Positions 8,552 to 17,360 of a DNA stretch of 64,000 nucleotides are shown piece by piece; positions within the stretch are counted from its first letter, which is position 1, and every line of letters starts with the position of its first letter. The stretch lies in NCBI RefSeq assembly GCF_023674465.1, contig NZ_CP098400.1, positions 2,012,801-2,076,800 on the forward strand. Direction: 5' to 3'. The notes below the pieces were generated by a model. The model saw only the letters and a list, made by a program, of their open reading frames with translations. It made no database searches and had not been told where the DNA came from. Source of the DNA: Xiashengella succiniciproducens. GTDB lineage: Bacteria > Bacteroidota > Bacteroidia > Bacteroidales > Marinilabiliaceae. The translations under genes were made by a program, and so were the position numbers.

Positions 8552-8638
8552 TTTATAGGCTTTATAGTCTATATTTTGTATTTATAGGTTTATTAACCTA
8601 TATTTGTTATTTATAGGCTTTATAACCTATCTGAATAA
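8552..8638. repeat. Three tandem 29-bp repeats with palindromic cores (likely operator array)
   Basis: Three adjacent 29-bp units start at 8552, 8581 and 8610. Each begins TTTATAGG and carries a dyad of the form ATAGGnnn...nnCCTAT; the middle one is perfect (ATAGGTT-TATT-AACCTAT), and unit 1 has TCTAT in place of CCTAT. The units overlap the satD promoter: core 1 lies upstream of -33, core 2 between -33 and -7, core 3 over the predicted start site. This spacing is what a promoter-blocking DNA-binding protein would need. The HTH in the adjacent satD product makes autoregulation the simplest guess. Confidence 0.8.
8575..8606 (+). promoter_or_regulatory. satD promoter within the repeat array
   Basis: TTTG at 8575-8578 and TATATTTG at 8599-8606 are exact matches to the Bacteroidota -33 and -7 boxes with a 20-nt spacer. 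Transcription would start near 8613, leaving a leader of about 100 nt before the ATG at 8712 and ruling out the upstream in-frame start at 8604. Confidence 0.65.
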
Positions 8639-8711
8639 AACCAAAAATCAGCATCAGTGCAAATGGCAATTAAAAGTTATAAATTTAGTAATCCATAATC
8701 CCTTGACGATC

Positions 8712-9410
8712 ATGACTAAAACACAGTTCAAAGCAAGTATTTCCGGCGATATCGTGTCTTTCACCAGCCTAAGTATCGAGGGGAGGGAACTGCTTGAGCA
8801 AAGGCTTAAGGATCTTGTGACTCTACTAGACAAGCAATTAAGTGTCTTTGCTAGAGTGATAAAGGGTGATTATCTGGAAGGCTATCTGCCGCAACCCGGG
8901 CAGGCCTTACGGGTTGCCCTCCTGGTCAAATACTATATAAAAGCGGCTTCTGATGTAATAGCATCAGGAAGAAAGGAAGCTGGACTTTTTCGAACATATG
9001 GGATACGTCTGGCAATTGGAATAGGGGAAATTTCTCGTTTTGATCCGGTAAAAGGAATAATTGACGGAGAAGCTATCTATCTTTCAGGACGTATTATCAA
9101 CAGTCAGCCAGGCACTCATGGAAAGAATGCCATAGTAAAATCAACCTTCTTGATAGCCTCTTCCCAACAGAATATTGAAGACGAGTTTGGCCCAGTGCTT
9201 GCCCTTTTGGACGTGTTAATTGCAAAAAGCACGGCAAGACAATGCGAGGTTATTTATCTGAAGCTATTGGGACATAATGAGGAAGAAATCTCACAAACCT
9301 TAGGAATAACCCAGGCTACAGTCAACCAGCACTCACGCAGTGGGGGCTGGAATGCTGTCCAGAAGGCAGTAGACCGCTTTAGCATAGCCATAAAACAACT
9401 TGAAATATGA
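8712..9410 (+). CDS. SatD family protein with C-terminal helix-turn-helix
   Basis: This 232-aa protein begins FKASISGDIVSFTSLS, an N-terminal segment resembling nucleotide-cyclase folds and typical of SatD proteins. A middle region has YGIRLAIGIGEISRFD and GEAIYLSGRIIN. The C-terminal quarter contains a sigma-70/LuxR-like HTH, LLGHNEEEISQTLGIT then QATVNQHSR. It is therefore probably a DNA-binding regulator, although the family is poorly characterised. Its stop codon overlaps the ATG of the broken DUF3307 gene (ATGA), showing the usual two-gene operon. It sits downstream of three palindromic repeats that overlap its promoter. Confidence 0.78.
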   Translation: MTKTQFKASISGDIVSFTSLSIEGRELLEQRLKDLVTLLDKQLSVFARVIKGDYLEGYLPQPGQALRVALLVKYYIKAASDVIASGRKEAGLFRTYGIRLAIGIGEISRFDPVKGIIDGEAIYLSGRIINSQPGTHGKNAIVKSTFLIASSQQNIEDEFGPVLALLDVLIAKSTARQCEVIYLKLLGHNEEEISQTLGITQATVNQHSRSGGWNAVQKAVDRFSIAIKQLEI

Positions 9411-9773
9411 CCTTCTATCAACTCCTTGCCCTGCAAATCATGGCACATTTGTTTGCCGACTATTTCTTTCAGACCGACAAACATTCTGTTAAGGGAGATC
9501 TTTAGTTTTTATGACATCAGGATGCCTGACAATAATGAGGAAGGCCTTCAGAACCTTCCAAATGCAGGTCAGCTAATTGGCACTATGGAAAGAACACTAG
9601 CACTGACCTTTATTTTGCTGGGACATTTTGAGGCTGTAGGACTACTGATAGCAGCCAAATCTATTCTGCGTTTTGGAGAGAAGGATCATCTGAGGTCGGA
9701 ATATGTAGTAACAGGAACCCTGTTAAGTTTCGGCATTGCAATCATGATAGGGATAGTATTACACCTTCTGTAA
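9407..9773 (+). pseudogene. DUF3307 membrane protein, internally deleted and frameshifted
   Basis: An N-terminal piece starts at 9407 (MTFYQLLALQIMAHLFADYF then FQTDKHS), which is the DUF3307 start with its conserved H/D/Q residues, but it stops at a TAG at 9503-9505 after 32 codons. A C-terminal piece in a different frame (about 9519-9773) reads NAGQLIGTMERTLALTFILL then GHFEAVGLLIAAKSILRFGE, matching the conserved end of the family. The intervening roughly 120 residues of a normal family member of about 240 aa are missing. The gene is broken by an internal deletion plus a frame change. No intact second copy is present in the window. Confidence 0.78.
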
Positions 9774-9915
9774 ACAGCGATTACAACGTAAAACAAGAAA
9801 ACTTAGCACCAATAGCGGTTCAAAAAATAAGCCACTCATATCAGGAAAAGGCCTTACACAAGTAATCTAACCAAAATTATATGTGATTAACTCTATATAA
9901 TACAGAAACAAAAAA

Positions 9916-9933
9916 GGGGGCCCAAAGGCCCCC
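9916..9933 (-). terminator. Terminator of the SusC/SusD operon
   Basis: GGGGGCC and GGCCCCC pair around CAAA. Read on the minus strand the stem is followed by six T residues. It lies 25 nt past the susD-like stop codon, and a weaker T run on the other side might also serve the + strand. Confidence 0.85.
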
Positions 9934-9957
9934 TAATTTTATTATTGGTCGTTATAA

Positions 9958-11709
9958 TTAGTCCCAATTTGGATTTTGCTTTAGACCAGAGTTAAGATCT
10001 ACAGCACGTTTCGGGAATGGAAGCAGTTCATGCTTGCCAGGCTTGAAACCGATATCATAAGTATCCTTATAGTAAGTAGCCTTAGAAGCATCGATGTAAA
10101 CACCGTGTTCAGAGCCTTCTCCATAATTCAATGCATCCCTTAGGTCGGGCATGTAAGAACCAACTTCTTTCAATTGTTGAGTGTCACCCCAACGTATCAG
10201 GTTAACTGTACGGTCACCTTCGAGCCACAATTCAAACCTCATTTCATTCTTAACATCTTTAAGATCAAGAACAGTAGAAACATAGTTTGAACCTGCACGA
10301 TTTTGGATTGCATTCAGAGCAGCAAGACCGTCAGCATCATCAGAAGTCTCAGAAGTTTGAGCACATGCTTCAGCATACATCAGAAGAACCTCAGCATAAC
10401 GCATGATTTGGAAGTTCTTGTTCCATGTACCAGCCCAACCTTCATTTATAACGTCACCCTGATCTACGTGAGGTACGTTCTTCCAAATAAAGTAACCTTC
10501 GTTAGCATGGATGCTTTTATTTGCTAATACACCACGTGCTCCAACGTCAGTTTTCTTATATGCATTGGCACCATCACTGCCAGGAGTCCAGTCAGCTGGA
10601 TCAGCAGCCCACTTGTGGTCATAAAGCAGTTCATCATAAGTTTTGATCCATGCTTTACGACGATATGAGTCCATACCATCGTTATCAATAAGGTCTCTTG
10701 CAAAGTCACCAGTCGGGTTCATCCATCCCCAACCACCGCTCTTGATCTGAGAGTCAGCCAATGAAGCCATGTTTTCAAAACGCCAGTTGAAAGTCATGAT
10801 ATCGTTCCAACCTGCACGTCGCTGAAGGTTAGTTACAACACCAGGAACGTAAACTGCGTTAAATTCAAATACAACTTCAGGAGAACCTTTACCCTTACCA
10901 TGAAGGATGTAATGCATGTTTTCACTTGGAAGAAGTTCATACTTACCAGAGTTGATAACTTGCTTCAGAGCGTCTCGTGCACCAGCGTAGTCTCCCTTCC
11001 AGAGAAGAGCTTTACCTTTAACAGCTAATGCAAAACCCTTAGTGATCTTAACAGCACCTTCATAGTCAGATGGGCTTTCACGTTCTTCCAGATGAGGAAG
11101 AGCCAGGTCGATTTCATTAGCTACCCATTGCATAACAGCTTCTTGAGATTCTGCGTTTGTTGGACGGTCAGAACCTGTAAGAACAGTAGTTACAATCGGA
11201 GGAGTTCCCCAATAGATACCAAGCATCATGTGGTCAAAAGCTCTCATTACGCGAGCTTCAGCAACACAACGTTGCATTGTAGCAGTAAGTGAACCAAGCC
11301 TTTCAGTTGTAAAATTGTTGATTACAAGGTTACACTTGTGAATTGAACGGTAGAAAGCTGTATATCCACCCAGTGGAACAAGGTTGTCGTTAGTATACCT
11401 GAATTGTTGGTATGCTCTTTCATCAACACAGTCTTCCGGACCAGAACCAGCCAGCCATGCATCAGGAGAGTTGAAGTTGGTCAGCGCGAAATATGGACCA
11501 TAGTTATAACCGGTAACTTCACCCATAAATGAGAAGTTGATGTGAGTATCATAGTACACTACGGTAAGAGCAGCCTCGGCATCTTCATCTGTCTGATAGA
11601 AATTATCTACCGAGATAACACCCTTTTGTGGTATATCAAGTTGGTCTTCGTTACATCCTGTAGAAACCAAGAAACCAACACTTAATAATAACAAGAAATA
11701 TTTTTTCAT
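9958..11709 (-). CDS. SusD/RagB family nutrient-binding lipoprotein
   Basis: This 583-aa surface lipoprotein has the signal MKKYFLLLLSVGFLVSTGC with the lipobox cysteine at residue 19. SusD features include GVISVDNFYQTDEDAEAAL, AYQQFRYTNDNLVPLGGY, EARVMRAFDHMMLGIYWGTP and the C-terminal RFELWLEGDRTVNLIRWGDT then KHELLPFPKRAVDLN. The family captures glycans or peptides for the TonB-dependent partner encoded just upstream (14 nt gap). No glycoside hydrolase, peptidase, sulfatase or regulator adjoins the pair, so the ligand is unknown. Confidence 0.96.
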   Translation of the reverse strand: MKKYFLLLLSVGFLVSTGCNEDQLDIPQKGVISVDNFYQTDEDAEAALTVVYYDTHINFSFMGEVTGYNYGPYFALTNFNSPDAWLAGSGPEDCVDERAYQQFRYTNDNLVPLGGYTAFYRSIHKCNLVINNFTTERLGSLTATMQRCVAEARVMRAFDHMMLGIYWGTPPIVTTVLTGSDRPTNAESQEAVMQWVANEIDLALPHLEERESPSDYEGAVKITKGFALAVKGKALLWKGDYAGARDALKQVINSGKYELLPSENMHYILHGKGKGSPEVVFEFNAVYVPGVVTNLQRRAGWNDIMTFNWRFENMASLADSQIKSGGWGWMNPTGDFARDLIDNDGMDSYRRKAWIKTYDELLYDHKWAADPADWTPGSDGANAYKKTDVGARGVLANKSIHANEGYFIWKNVPHVDQGDVINEGWAGTWNKNFQIMRYAEVLLMYAEACAQTSETSDDADGLAALNAIQNRAGSNYVSTVLDLKDVKNEMRFELWLEGDRTVNLIRWGDTQQLKEVGSYMPDLRDALNYGEGSEHGVYIDASKATYYKDTYDIGFKPGKHELLPFPKRAVDLNSGLKQNPNWD

Positions 11710-11722
11710 ATGTTCTTAATTT

Positions 11723-14700
11723 TTAGAATGTAAGGTTAACACCGAAAACAACTTGCTTAGCTGTCGGGTAAGTACCCATATCAATACCTAAAGACCTGTT
11801 TGAATTAGCAGAAGCAGTTTCAGGATCAAGACCAACGTAGCTGGTGAAAGTAAAGAAGTTTTCAAGTGATCCATAAACACGTAGACTGCTGATGTGAGCC
11901 TTGCTAGTCAGGTTGTTCGGCAAAGTATATCCCAACTGAATCTGTTTGATCTTGAAATAGCTACCGCTAAATACAGTCAGGTCAGAGCTATAAGCTTCCT
12001 TAGTCCAGTGTTCAATAGCTGGGAACTTAGCATCCTTGTTTGAAGATGTCCATGAGTTCTCATAAAACCAGGCATAGTTGTTGGTATATGGACGGTCTGA
12101 ACGCCATGCTTGTGGCAGTACGTCGAAACCACCTGCACCAGTACCAAACAACATAAAGTCGAAGTTCTTGTATGCAAGATTGATAGTAACACCATAGTTG
12201 TAAGTTGGAAGACCTTGACCGATATTAGTCATATCGTTAGAATCCCAAACACCGTCACCATTGATGTCTTCATAGATTGCAGCACCATTGTCATCAAATT
12301 CTTTAAACTTGTAACCGTAGAAATACCATAGTGGTTCACCTACAGCACAACGGGTATAGATGTTACTACCTTGAAGACCTGTACCACGAAGGTGGTCAAT
12401 AGTAGGATCAAGATAAGTAAGTTCGTTCTTAAGAGTTGAGAAGTTTGCATTGATTGAATAGCTAAGATCACCAGCTGTGTCTCTCCATCCAAGTTCAAAT
12501 TCCAAACCAGTATTATCAACATTACCAGCGTTAAGAACGTAAGTACCAACACCAGTTTCAATTACCGGAGTAACATTAACCAGCAGACCCTTAGTTTCCT
12601 TCTTGTACCAGTCAACACCTAATGATAGTTTTCCATTGATGAATCTTGCGTCAAGACCAAGGTCAACCTGTTCTGATTCTTCCCATTCCAGGTCTGGGTT
12701 TGGAAGACCATTAGGTACAGAACCATAAGTTTGAGTACCATCTTGAGCAAACTGATACCAGTTATTGTTCTTCTGGATAATAGGCATATAAGGATAACCA
12801 TTCAATACTGCGATGTTACCGTTACGACCCCAAGATGCACGAAGCTTCAAGAAAGAAAGAGCAGTCTCGCTAATGTTGTCCTTAATGAAAGACTCATTGC
12901 TAAGTGTCCAACCAGCTGAGAAAGATGGGAAGTAACCCCAACGAGACTCAGCAGGAAGTTTTGAAGAGTCGAATGCGTCAGCACGGAAGTTGGCTTGAAT
13001 GCTATAACGTTGTGCATAGCTATATGTCAGACGACCAAAGTATGACAGGTTTCTTGCATCACTAGGAGCATTACCTACAGTTTTCTTAGCATCATCCAAA
13101 AGGTAGTTTATATAACGGAAGTTAGGTTCATAACCTTTAAGGATGTCTGCACCTTCTGCAGATACACTTACGTTGTCAGAGTGATTATTTTCCCATGACA
13201 TACCAACCATAGCATTAACATTGTGCTTGTCAGCAATAGTCTTTGTATAGTTAATGAAGTTTTCAAACTGATAGTAGTAAGAAACGTTAGCATTAGCACT
13301 AATCCTGTAAACGCTGCTGCTTACGAATTCATTAGCTGCAAATGGGAACTCATAGTTGTGAGTGTTGCCTTGAGCTAAACGATATCCCAAACGAGAAGTA
13401 TAAACAAGACCTTCAATTGGGTTGAAGTTTGCATAAGCAAGACCACGAACATTGATACCATCGCTGCCACCTATAGCCCTATCCCTTTGAATGAATGGGT
13501 TAGCTGATTGAGACTCACCACTGATTGGAGAAAGTCTGTAGTACTTACCATTCTTATCTTTAAGAACAGCTATACCAGCTGCAAGAGCATCTTTTTGTCT
13601 TTGGTTCAGTTCATCTTCTGAATTTGCAACAGGACCAAATAATGGGTCAGACGTTACAGCAGCCAAAAGAGCAGAACCGTTATCGCTCTGTTGAGAAACT
13701 GATTTTGTTTCCCACTTTTCGATATTGTTATTAGTACCAACAGTCAACCAAGGTTTAACTTTGTACTCACCGTTGATCTGAGTAGAAAGCCTTTCATAAA
13801 CATCCTTGTCACCCGCAAAGATACCGTCATTGTAAACATAGTTCATTGCAACAAAGTAAGAACCCTTATCTGTAGCACCTTGTACACCTACAGTATGACG
13901 ATAGTTCCAGGTTGGTTCAAACACTTCGTCAGCCCAGTTAATATCAGTACCTGATACATAACCAACATCAGTCAGTGTTTGGTCACTCAGGAAGCCTTGT
14001 TTCTTACCATAGTCAATGTATTGCTTAGCATTCATCACATCAAGTTCGCGAGAAAGACTGCTAAGTTGCCATTGTCCATTGTAGAATACTTGACCATCTT
14101 GACTTCTTGAACCAGCTTTAGTAGTGATAAGAACAACACCATTACCAGCCTGAGCACCATAGATAGCAGCAGAAGCAGCATCCTTAAGTACTTCCATTGA
14201 TTCGATCATTTCCGGGTCAAGGTATTGGATATTATCAACCTTCAAACCGTCAACAATTAACAAAGGACCGTTGAATTCTGAGTTTGAAGACATACCACGG
14301 ATACGGATATCAGCACCTCTACCAGGAGCACCTGAGTTTGGCAATACCTGAACACCAGCTGCTTTACCTTGAAGAGCTACAGCGGCATCAGAAGTTGAAC
14401 GGTTTTTCAAGTCATCAGCTCCAACCTTAACAACTGCACCAGTAAGGTCACTCTTTCTTTGAGTACCGTAACCTACTACAACAACTTCACCAAGGTCGGC
14501 AAATTCTGTTTTTAAGAAAACATTGATAACGCTGCGGCCTGCAACGTTAACATTCTGAGTTTCCATTCCAATGAATGAGAAAGTCAGCACACTGTTTGGA
14601 TCGTCAACAGTAATTGTGTAGCGTCCTTCTACGTCAGTAATAGTACCTTGCAGAGTTCCTTGAATCGCTACTGCAACACCTGGCAATGCATAGCCAGATT

Positions 14701-14809
14701 CATCCTGAACTATACCACTCACAGTCAGTGACTGGGCATAACTCAAGAATGAGAAAAACAACATTGGCAGCGTGATGAGAACTGCCTTCAGTAATTGATG
14801 TTTTTTCAT
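11723..14809 (-). CDS. SusC/RagA family TonB-dependent transporter
   Basis: This 1028-aa outer membrane importer has a signal peptide (MLFFSFLSYAQ region), then a carboxypeptidase-regulatory-like domain (about 28-110: VSGIVQDESGYALPGVAVAI, SVLTFSFIGMETQNV). The plug carries GEVVVVGYGTQRKSDLTGAV and IRIRGMSSNSEFNGPLLIVD, and the beta barrel ends in VVFGVNLTF. It pairs with the SusD-like lipoprotein downstream on the same strand. No anti-sigma or STN domain is seen, so it is not the FecA-like signalling type. A long noncoding region lies upstream. Confidence 0.97.
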   Translation of the reverse strand: MKKHQLLKAVLITLPMLFFSFLSYAQSLTVSGIVQDESGYALPGVAVAIQGTLQGTITDVEGRYTITVDDPNSVLTFSFIGMETQNVNVAGRSVINVFLKTEFADLGEVVVVGYGTQRKSDLTGAVVKVGADDLKNRSTSDAAVALQGKAAGVQVLPNSGAPGRGADIRIRGMSSNSEFNGPLLIVDGLKVDNIQYLDPEMIESMEVLKDAASAAIYGAQAGNGVVLITTKAGSRSQDGQVFYNGQWQLSSLSRELDVMNAKQYIDYGKKQGFLSDQTLTDVGYVSGTDINWADEVFEPTWNYRHTVGVQGATDKGSYFVAMNYVYNDGIFAGDKDVYERLSTQINGEYKVKPWLTVGTNNNIEKWETKSVSQQSDNGSALLAAVTSDPLFGPVANSEDELNQRQKDALAAGIAVLKDKNGKYYRLSPISGESQSANPFIQRDRAIGGSDGINVRGLAYANFNPIEGLVYTSRLGYRLAQGNTHNYEFPFAANEFVSSSVYRISANANVSYYYQFENFINYTKTIADKHNVNAMVGMSWENNHSDNVSVSAEGADILKGYEPNFRYINYLLDDAKKTVGNAPSDARNLSYFGRLTYSYAQRYSIQANFRADAFDSSKLPAESRWGYFPSFSAGWTLSNESFIKDNISETALSFLKLRASWGRNGNIAVLNGYPYMPIIQKNNNWYQFAQDGTQTYGSVPNGLPNPDLEWEESEQVDLGLDARFINGKLSLGVDWYKKETKGLLVNVTPVIETGVGTYVLNAGNVDNTGLEFELGWRDTAGDLSYSINANFSTLKNELTYLDPTIDHLRGTGLQGSNIYTRCAVGEPLWYFYGYKFKEFDDNGAAIYEDINGDGVWDSNDMTNIGQGLPTYNYGVTINLAYKNFDFMLFGTGAGGFDVLPQAWRSDRPYTNNYAWFYENSWTSSNKDAKFPAIEHWTKEAYSSDLTVFSGSYFKIKQIQLGYTLPNNLTSKAHISSLRVYGSLENFFTFTSYVGLDPETASANSNRSLGIDMGTYPTAKQVVFGVNLTF

Positions 14810-15650
14810 AAATTTGATTGTTTAGTTAAATGTTAGAAAACAGGCTGAAACTTAATTTGAAAGTTGTTTGAACTATTCTTTCTTTTTCATCAATTCTCAT
14901 TTACCCATATTGAGATCATTTGGTTAGACATTTGGTTTTCAACACACATATGCAAATTTTATCTTTATTATCATCCATTATCTATTCAGGTCTTCATCCC
15001 CTCAATCCCTCCAAATTCCTATACCCCACATGCCTGAATTACCTATTAACCATCAATATTTCACAGATTTAGCCCTTGCCCAATCCTATGGTTAAAATAC
15101 GTTTAATTATGTTGTAAACATTTTCAAATCGAGACAAAAATAACCCCAAAACCTAAAATAGCAAAATTTTGCATGACTTTTTTTTAACATTTTTCTACAA
15201 GTGCACACATCCTGACAATCAGACAGTTCTAAATCAGATGACAAATATCATATTCTCAAGCCTCATTCTCAAGGTTATGCTATAACTTAAACTTGCTCAA
15301 AATAACACAAATGGCCGAAAAATCTGGTTTCTGCACTCTTTCTAAATATTTTCAAAATATTGATTTTGATTGTAAAATGTTCCAAAATCCCATAATAGTA
15401 GTTTTAACATTTATCAACTCACACGGAAATATTGTTAACTAACTATTTTCAACTGTTAATTTATGTTGCATTCTGAGTTTCCCAATTCTTCATACTCCTT
15501 ATGTTATGTCATGTAAAGTCACTCTCCATAGAAGACACCTGGCTACTTAAAATTCCGGCTACTCTCCTTCTATCACACTAAAAAAACATAAATAATTACT
15601 ACATTCAAAAGTCCAAACAGAACTGAACACGAACGTAAAAAGCACTTTAC
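14810..15650. other. 840-bp AT-rich noncoding region upstream of the SusC operon
   Basis: No convincing coding region was found on either strand. It holds a candidate SusC promoter (15135-15165), a perfect 17-bp palindrome AATATTTTCAAAATATT at 15345-15361, and a spaced inverted pair TTAACCAT/ATGGTTAA near 15045-15095. It may contain control signals for the SusC/SusD pair or simply eroded DNA joined to the adjacent broken genes. Confidence 0.55.
15135..15165 (-). promoter_or_regulatory. Candidate promoter of the SusC/SusD operon
   Basis: On the minus strand, TTTG (15165-15162) and TATTTTTG (15142-15135) are separated by 19 nt, an exact match to the Bacteroidota consensus. It would leave a leader of about 320 nt before the SusC start, which is long. 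AT-rich sequence makes chance matches likely. Confidence 0.4.
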
Positions 15651-16003
15651 ATGCAGGAAAAGAAAGTATATAGATCAAGAATTAGTGGGTTGCTTGCTGG
15701 AATCCTATTGGCAATCTATACCTTTAGTGCCATGCAGATGTTTGCCAATAAGATAATTGCTGGGGCCTTTATATCCCTGATATAGTTCGTATCAGCAGAT
15801 CATACAACCCTATCTCCTCTCCTGCTGCTTCACTCAAACGGCTTTGCCTGGATCAAAAATTGGCACAAAGATTTCCTCCCGTATTAATCTCACCGGTCAG
15901 GGAAGCAGAATTTATCTCTGACTTGAAGGCCATCAACCCAGATATCAAGGTTGAGGTTCCCGATAAAAATGGCCCCTGGCGCATCCAGGACTGGGATATA
16001 TAG
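15651..16003 (+). pseudogene. PH-domain (bPH_6-like) membrane protein, deleted and frameshifted
   Basis: The first fragment (15651-15785) encodes MQEKKVYRSRISGLLAGILL and a hydrophobic segment, then hits TAG. A second fragment in another frame, from about 15773 to the TAG at 16001-16003, reads IPDIVRISRSYNPISSPAAS then LKRLCLDQK and ISPVREAEFISDLKAINPDI, the characteristic C-terminal half of small Bacteroidota PH-like proteins. The part between the membrane segment and the PH core seems to be missing. A remnant of a membrane-anchored protein of unknown role; the family name is from pattern memory. Confidence 0.6.
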
Positions 16004-16008
16004 AAAAC

Positions 16009-16644
16009 ATGAAGAAAGCAATTATAAGTCTTGGTGCAACAGTATGGCTTGTCCTTAGTTGCACAAAACATGCAGTTCCGGAATATTACTACGCCGTGGA
16101 TCTCAATCAGATAACAAATGATGAATTGCGGGTAGAAATGAACTTCACCGGTGTCTTGCCAGACACCGGCAATTTCTATTTCCCACGGATAGTACCCGGT
16201 ATATACGATGCCGGAGAGTATGGCAAGTTTGTTAGCAACCTCAGGGCATTTAACAGAAAGGGCCAGGACCTGGTAGTGAACCGTATAGACACCAACTGTT
16301 GGCAAATCATTGGAGCCAACAAACTCCATGCTATATTTTACTCAGTCAGTGACGGGTGGGCAAGTTCGATTTTGAAGGTATCAGACCATACCGATCTGCA
16401 GAAAGCCATTTTGATAGTGCCGTTATAATAGTAAATCCGGGCACCGTCTTTGGTTGATAACCTGCTTATGTATGCGAAACCCGATACAGTCACTATCGAA
16501 CTGCCCAATATCACAGTAAGGTTGGCGTGCTATTCAACAGCGGGGGCGAAAATTGCAAATCAACTGGCAGACTACCTCACGCAACTTGTACATAACCAGG
16601 CAGACTATCTGGGAGGCAGATTAGCAACAGACAAATACATCATC
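16009..16644 (+). pseudogene. M61 family aminopeptidase, multiply frameshifted and truncated
   Basis: It starts normally at 16009 with a lipoprotein-type signal (MKKAIISLGATVWLVLSC) and the M61 N-terminal domain (YYYAVDLNQITNDELRVEM, GNFYFPRIVPGIYDAGEYGK). After DGW near 16360 the homologous frame shifts, continuing as DFEGIRPYRSAESHFDSA to a TGA at 16455. A third frame from 16450 gives VDNLLMYAKPDTVTIELPN and LGGRLATDKYI, resembling a later part of the domain, so roughly 60-70 residues are missing between. The catalytic HExxH domain is absent because transposase-like sequence begins at about 16645. It cannot encode an active enzyme. Confidence 0.68.
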
Positions 16645-16968
16645 GAAAAAAGCTCTAAAGCCTTGCGAGAAAAGGACCATCATCTGTGCCGTCCGCCAAG
16701 AGCGGCCCAAAGACATCGGCAAGGCGTGTCGTTTGTTGCGGCTCAGCAGGGTCATCTGGGTGCTGAAGCACTTGGTAAACAGGTACGGGAAACCGGAGAA
16801 CATACGCATGGACAAAGGTCCAGAGTTTATAGCCAAAATAGCGCAAAACTGGAGCAAGGCAAACGGGATAGAGTTCAAATATACAACCGGGGAAACCCAC
16901 TCAAAACGGTTGTCGGGATAAGAAAGATTTGTCTACTTTTGAACTGTACTAAAAAGGGGAAGCCTACA
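16645..16968 (+). mobile_element. Degenerate IS3-type insertion sequence fragment
   Basis: The frame containing 16733 reads KACRLLRLSRV, like the N-terminal helix of an IS3 OrfB, then jumps to NRYGKPENIRMDKGPEFIAK and IAQNWSKANGIEFKY, which includes the second catalytic Asp region of the DDE domain. The normal DNGPEF motif reads DKGPEF here. The frame ends at 16921 well before the third catalytic residue. GAACTGTACTAAAAAGGGGA at 16941-16960, continuing to AGCCTACA at 16968, resembles a right terminal repeat. Internal and terminal deletions leave it immobile. It abuts the M61 remnant. Confidence 0.62.
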
Positions 16969-17030
16969 ACAACAACACTAATAAGGCTGTCATTTACATA
17001 TTGTACTGATTTAACCTAACCCTACTGACA

Positions 17031-17360
17031 CAAAATACCTGTGAACGTCTCTTCCAGAGTTCGGAGGGTAATCTCATAATCCCAGGACTCTCCTTTTTGA
17101 GCATTAAATTTATAGTACATTGAAGGAGTAAATAACGAGTCCACGTCAGATTATACTCCTACATTCATAAAATTACCATTATCATCATTGTTCACGAGAT
17201 AAGTACAATAGGGAGATCCATAACCACCTGAAATTTTGTAGCCCTTATAACCATTTATGTCAACAAATTCACCAACCTAATCAAACAGCGAACCCAAACT
17301 ACTTCCGTAATGATTTTCATATGTCTATTTGCTCCCCGTTTTCAAAGGAATCAAAAATTG
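17031..17360 (-). pseudogene. Lipoprotein-like coding fragment with three in-frame stops
   Basis: On the minus strand one frame is coherent for about 105 codons except for three stop codons. It reads FLIPLKTGSK-stop-TYENHYGSS, GEFVDINGYKGYKISGGYGS, PYCTYLVNNDDNGNF and MYYKFNAQKGESWDYEITLR, ending near 17031. The first stop is where secreted proteins of this kind often have Trp (GxKWxYE), so a TGG to TAG change is likely. It lacks a start and signal peptide and lies just past the 3' end of the neighbouring minus-strand gene. No family name can be given. Confidence 0.5.

Noticed and set aside
8552-8638. Tandem 29-bp repeats as a CRISPR array
   Set aside because: The units are directly adjacent with no spacers, there are only three, and they overlap a promoter; no cas genes are nearby.
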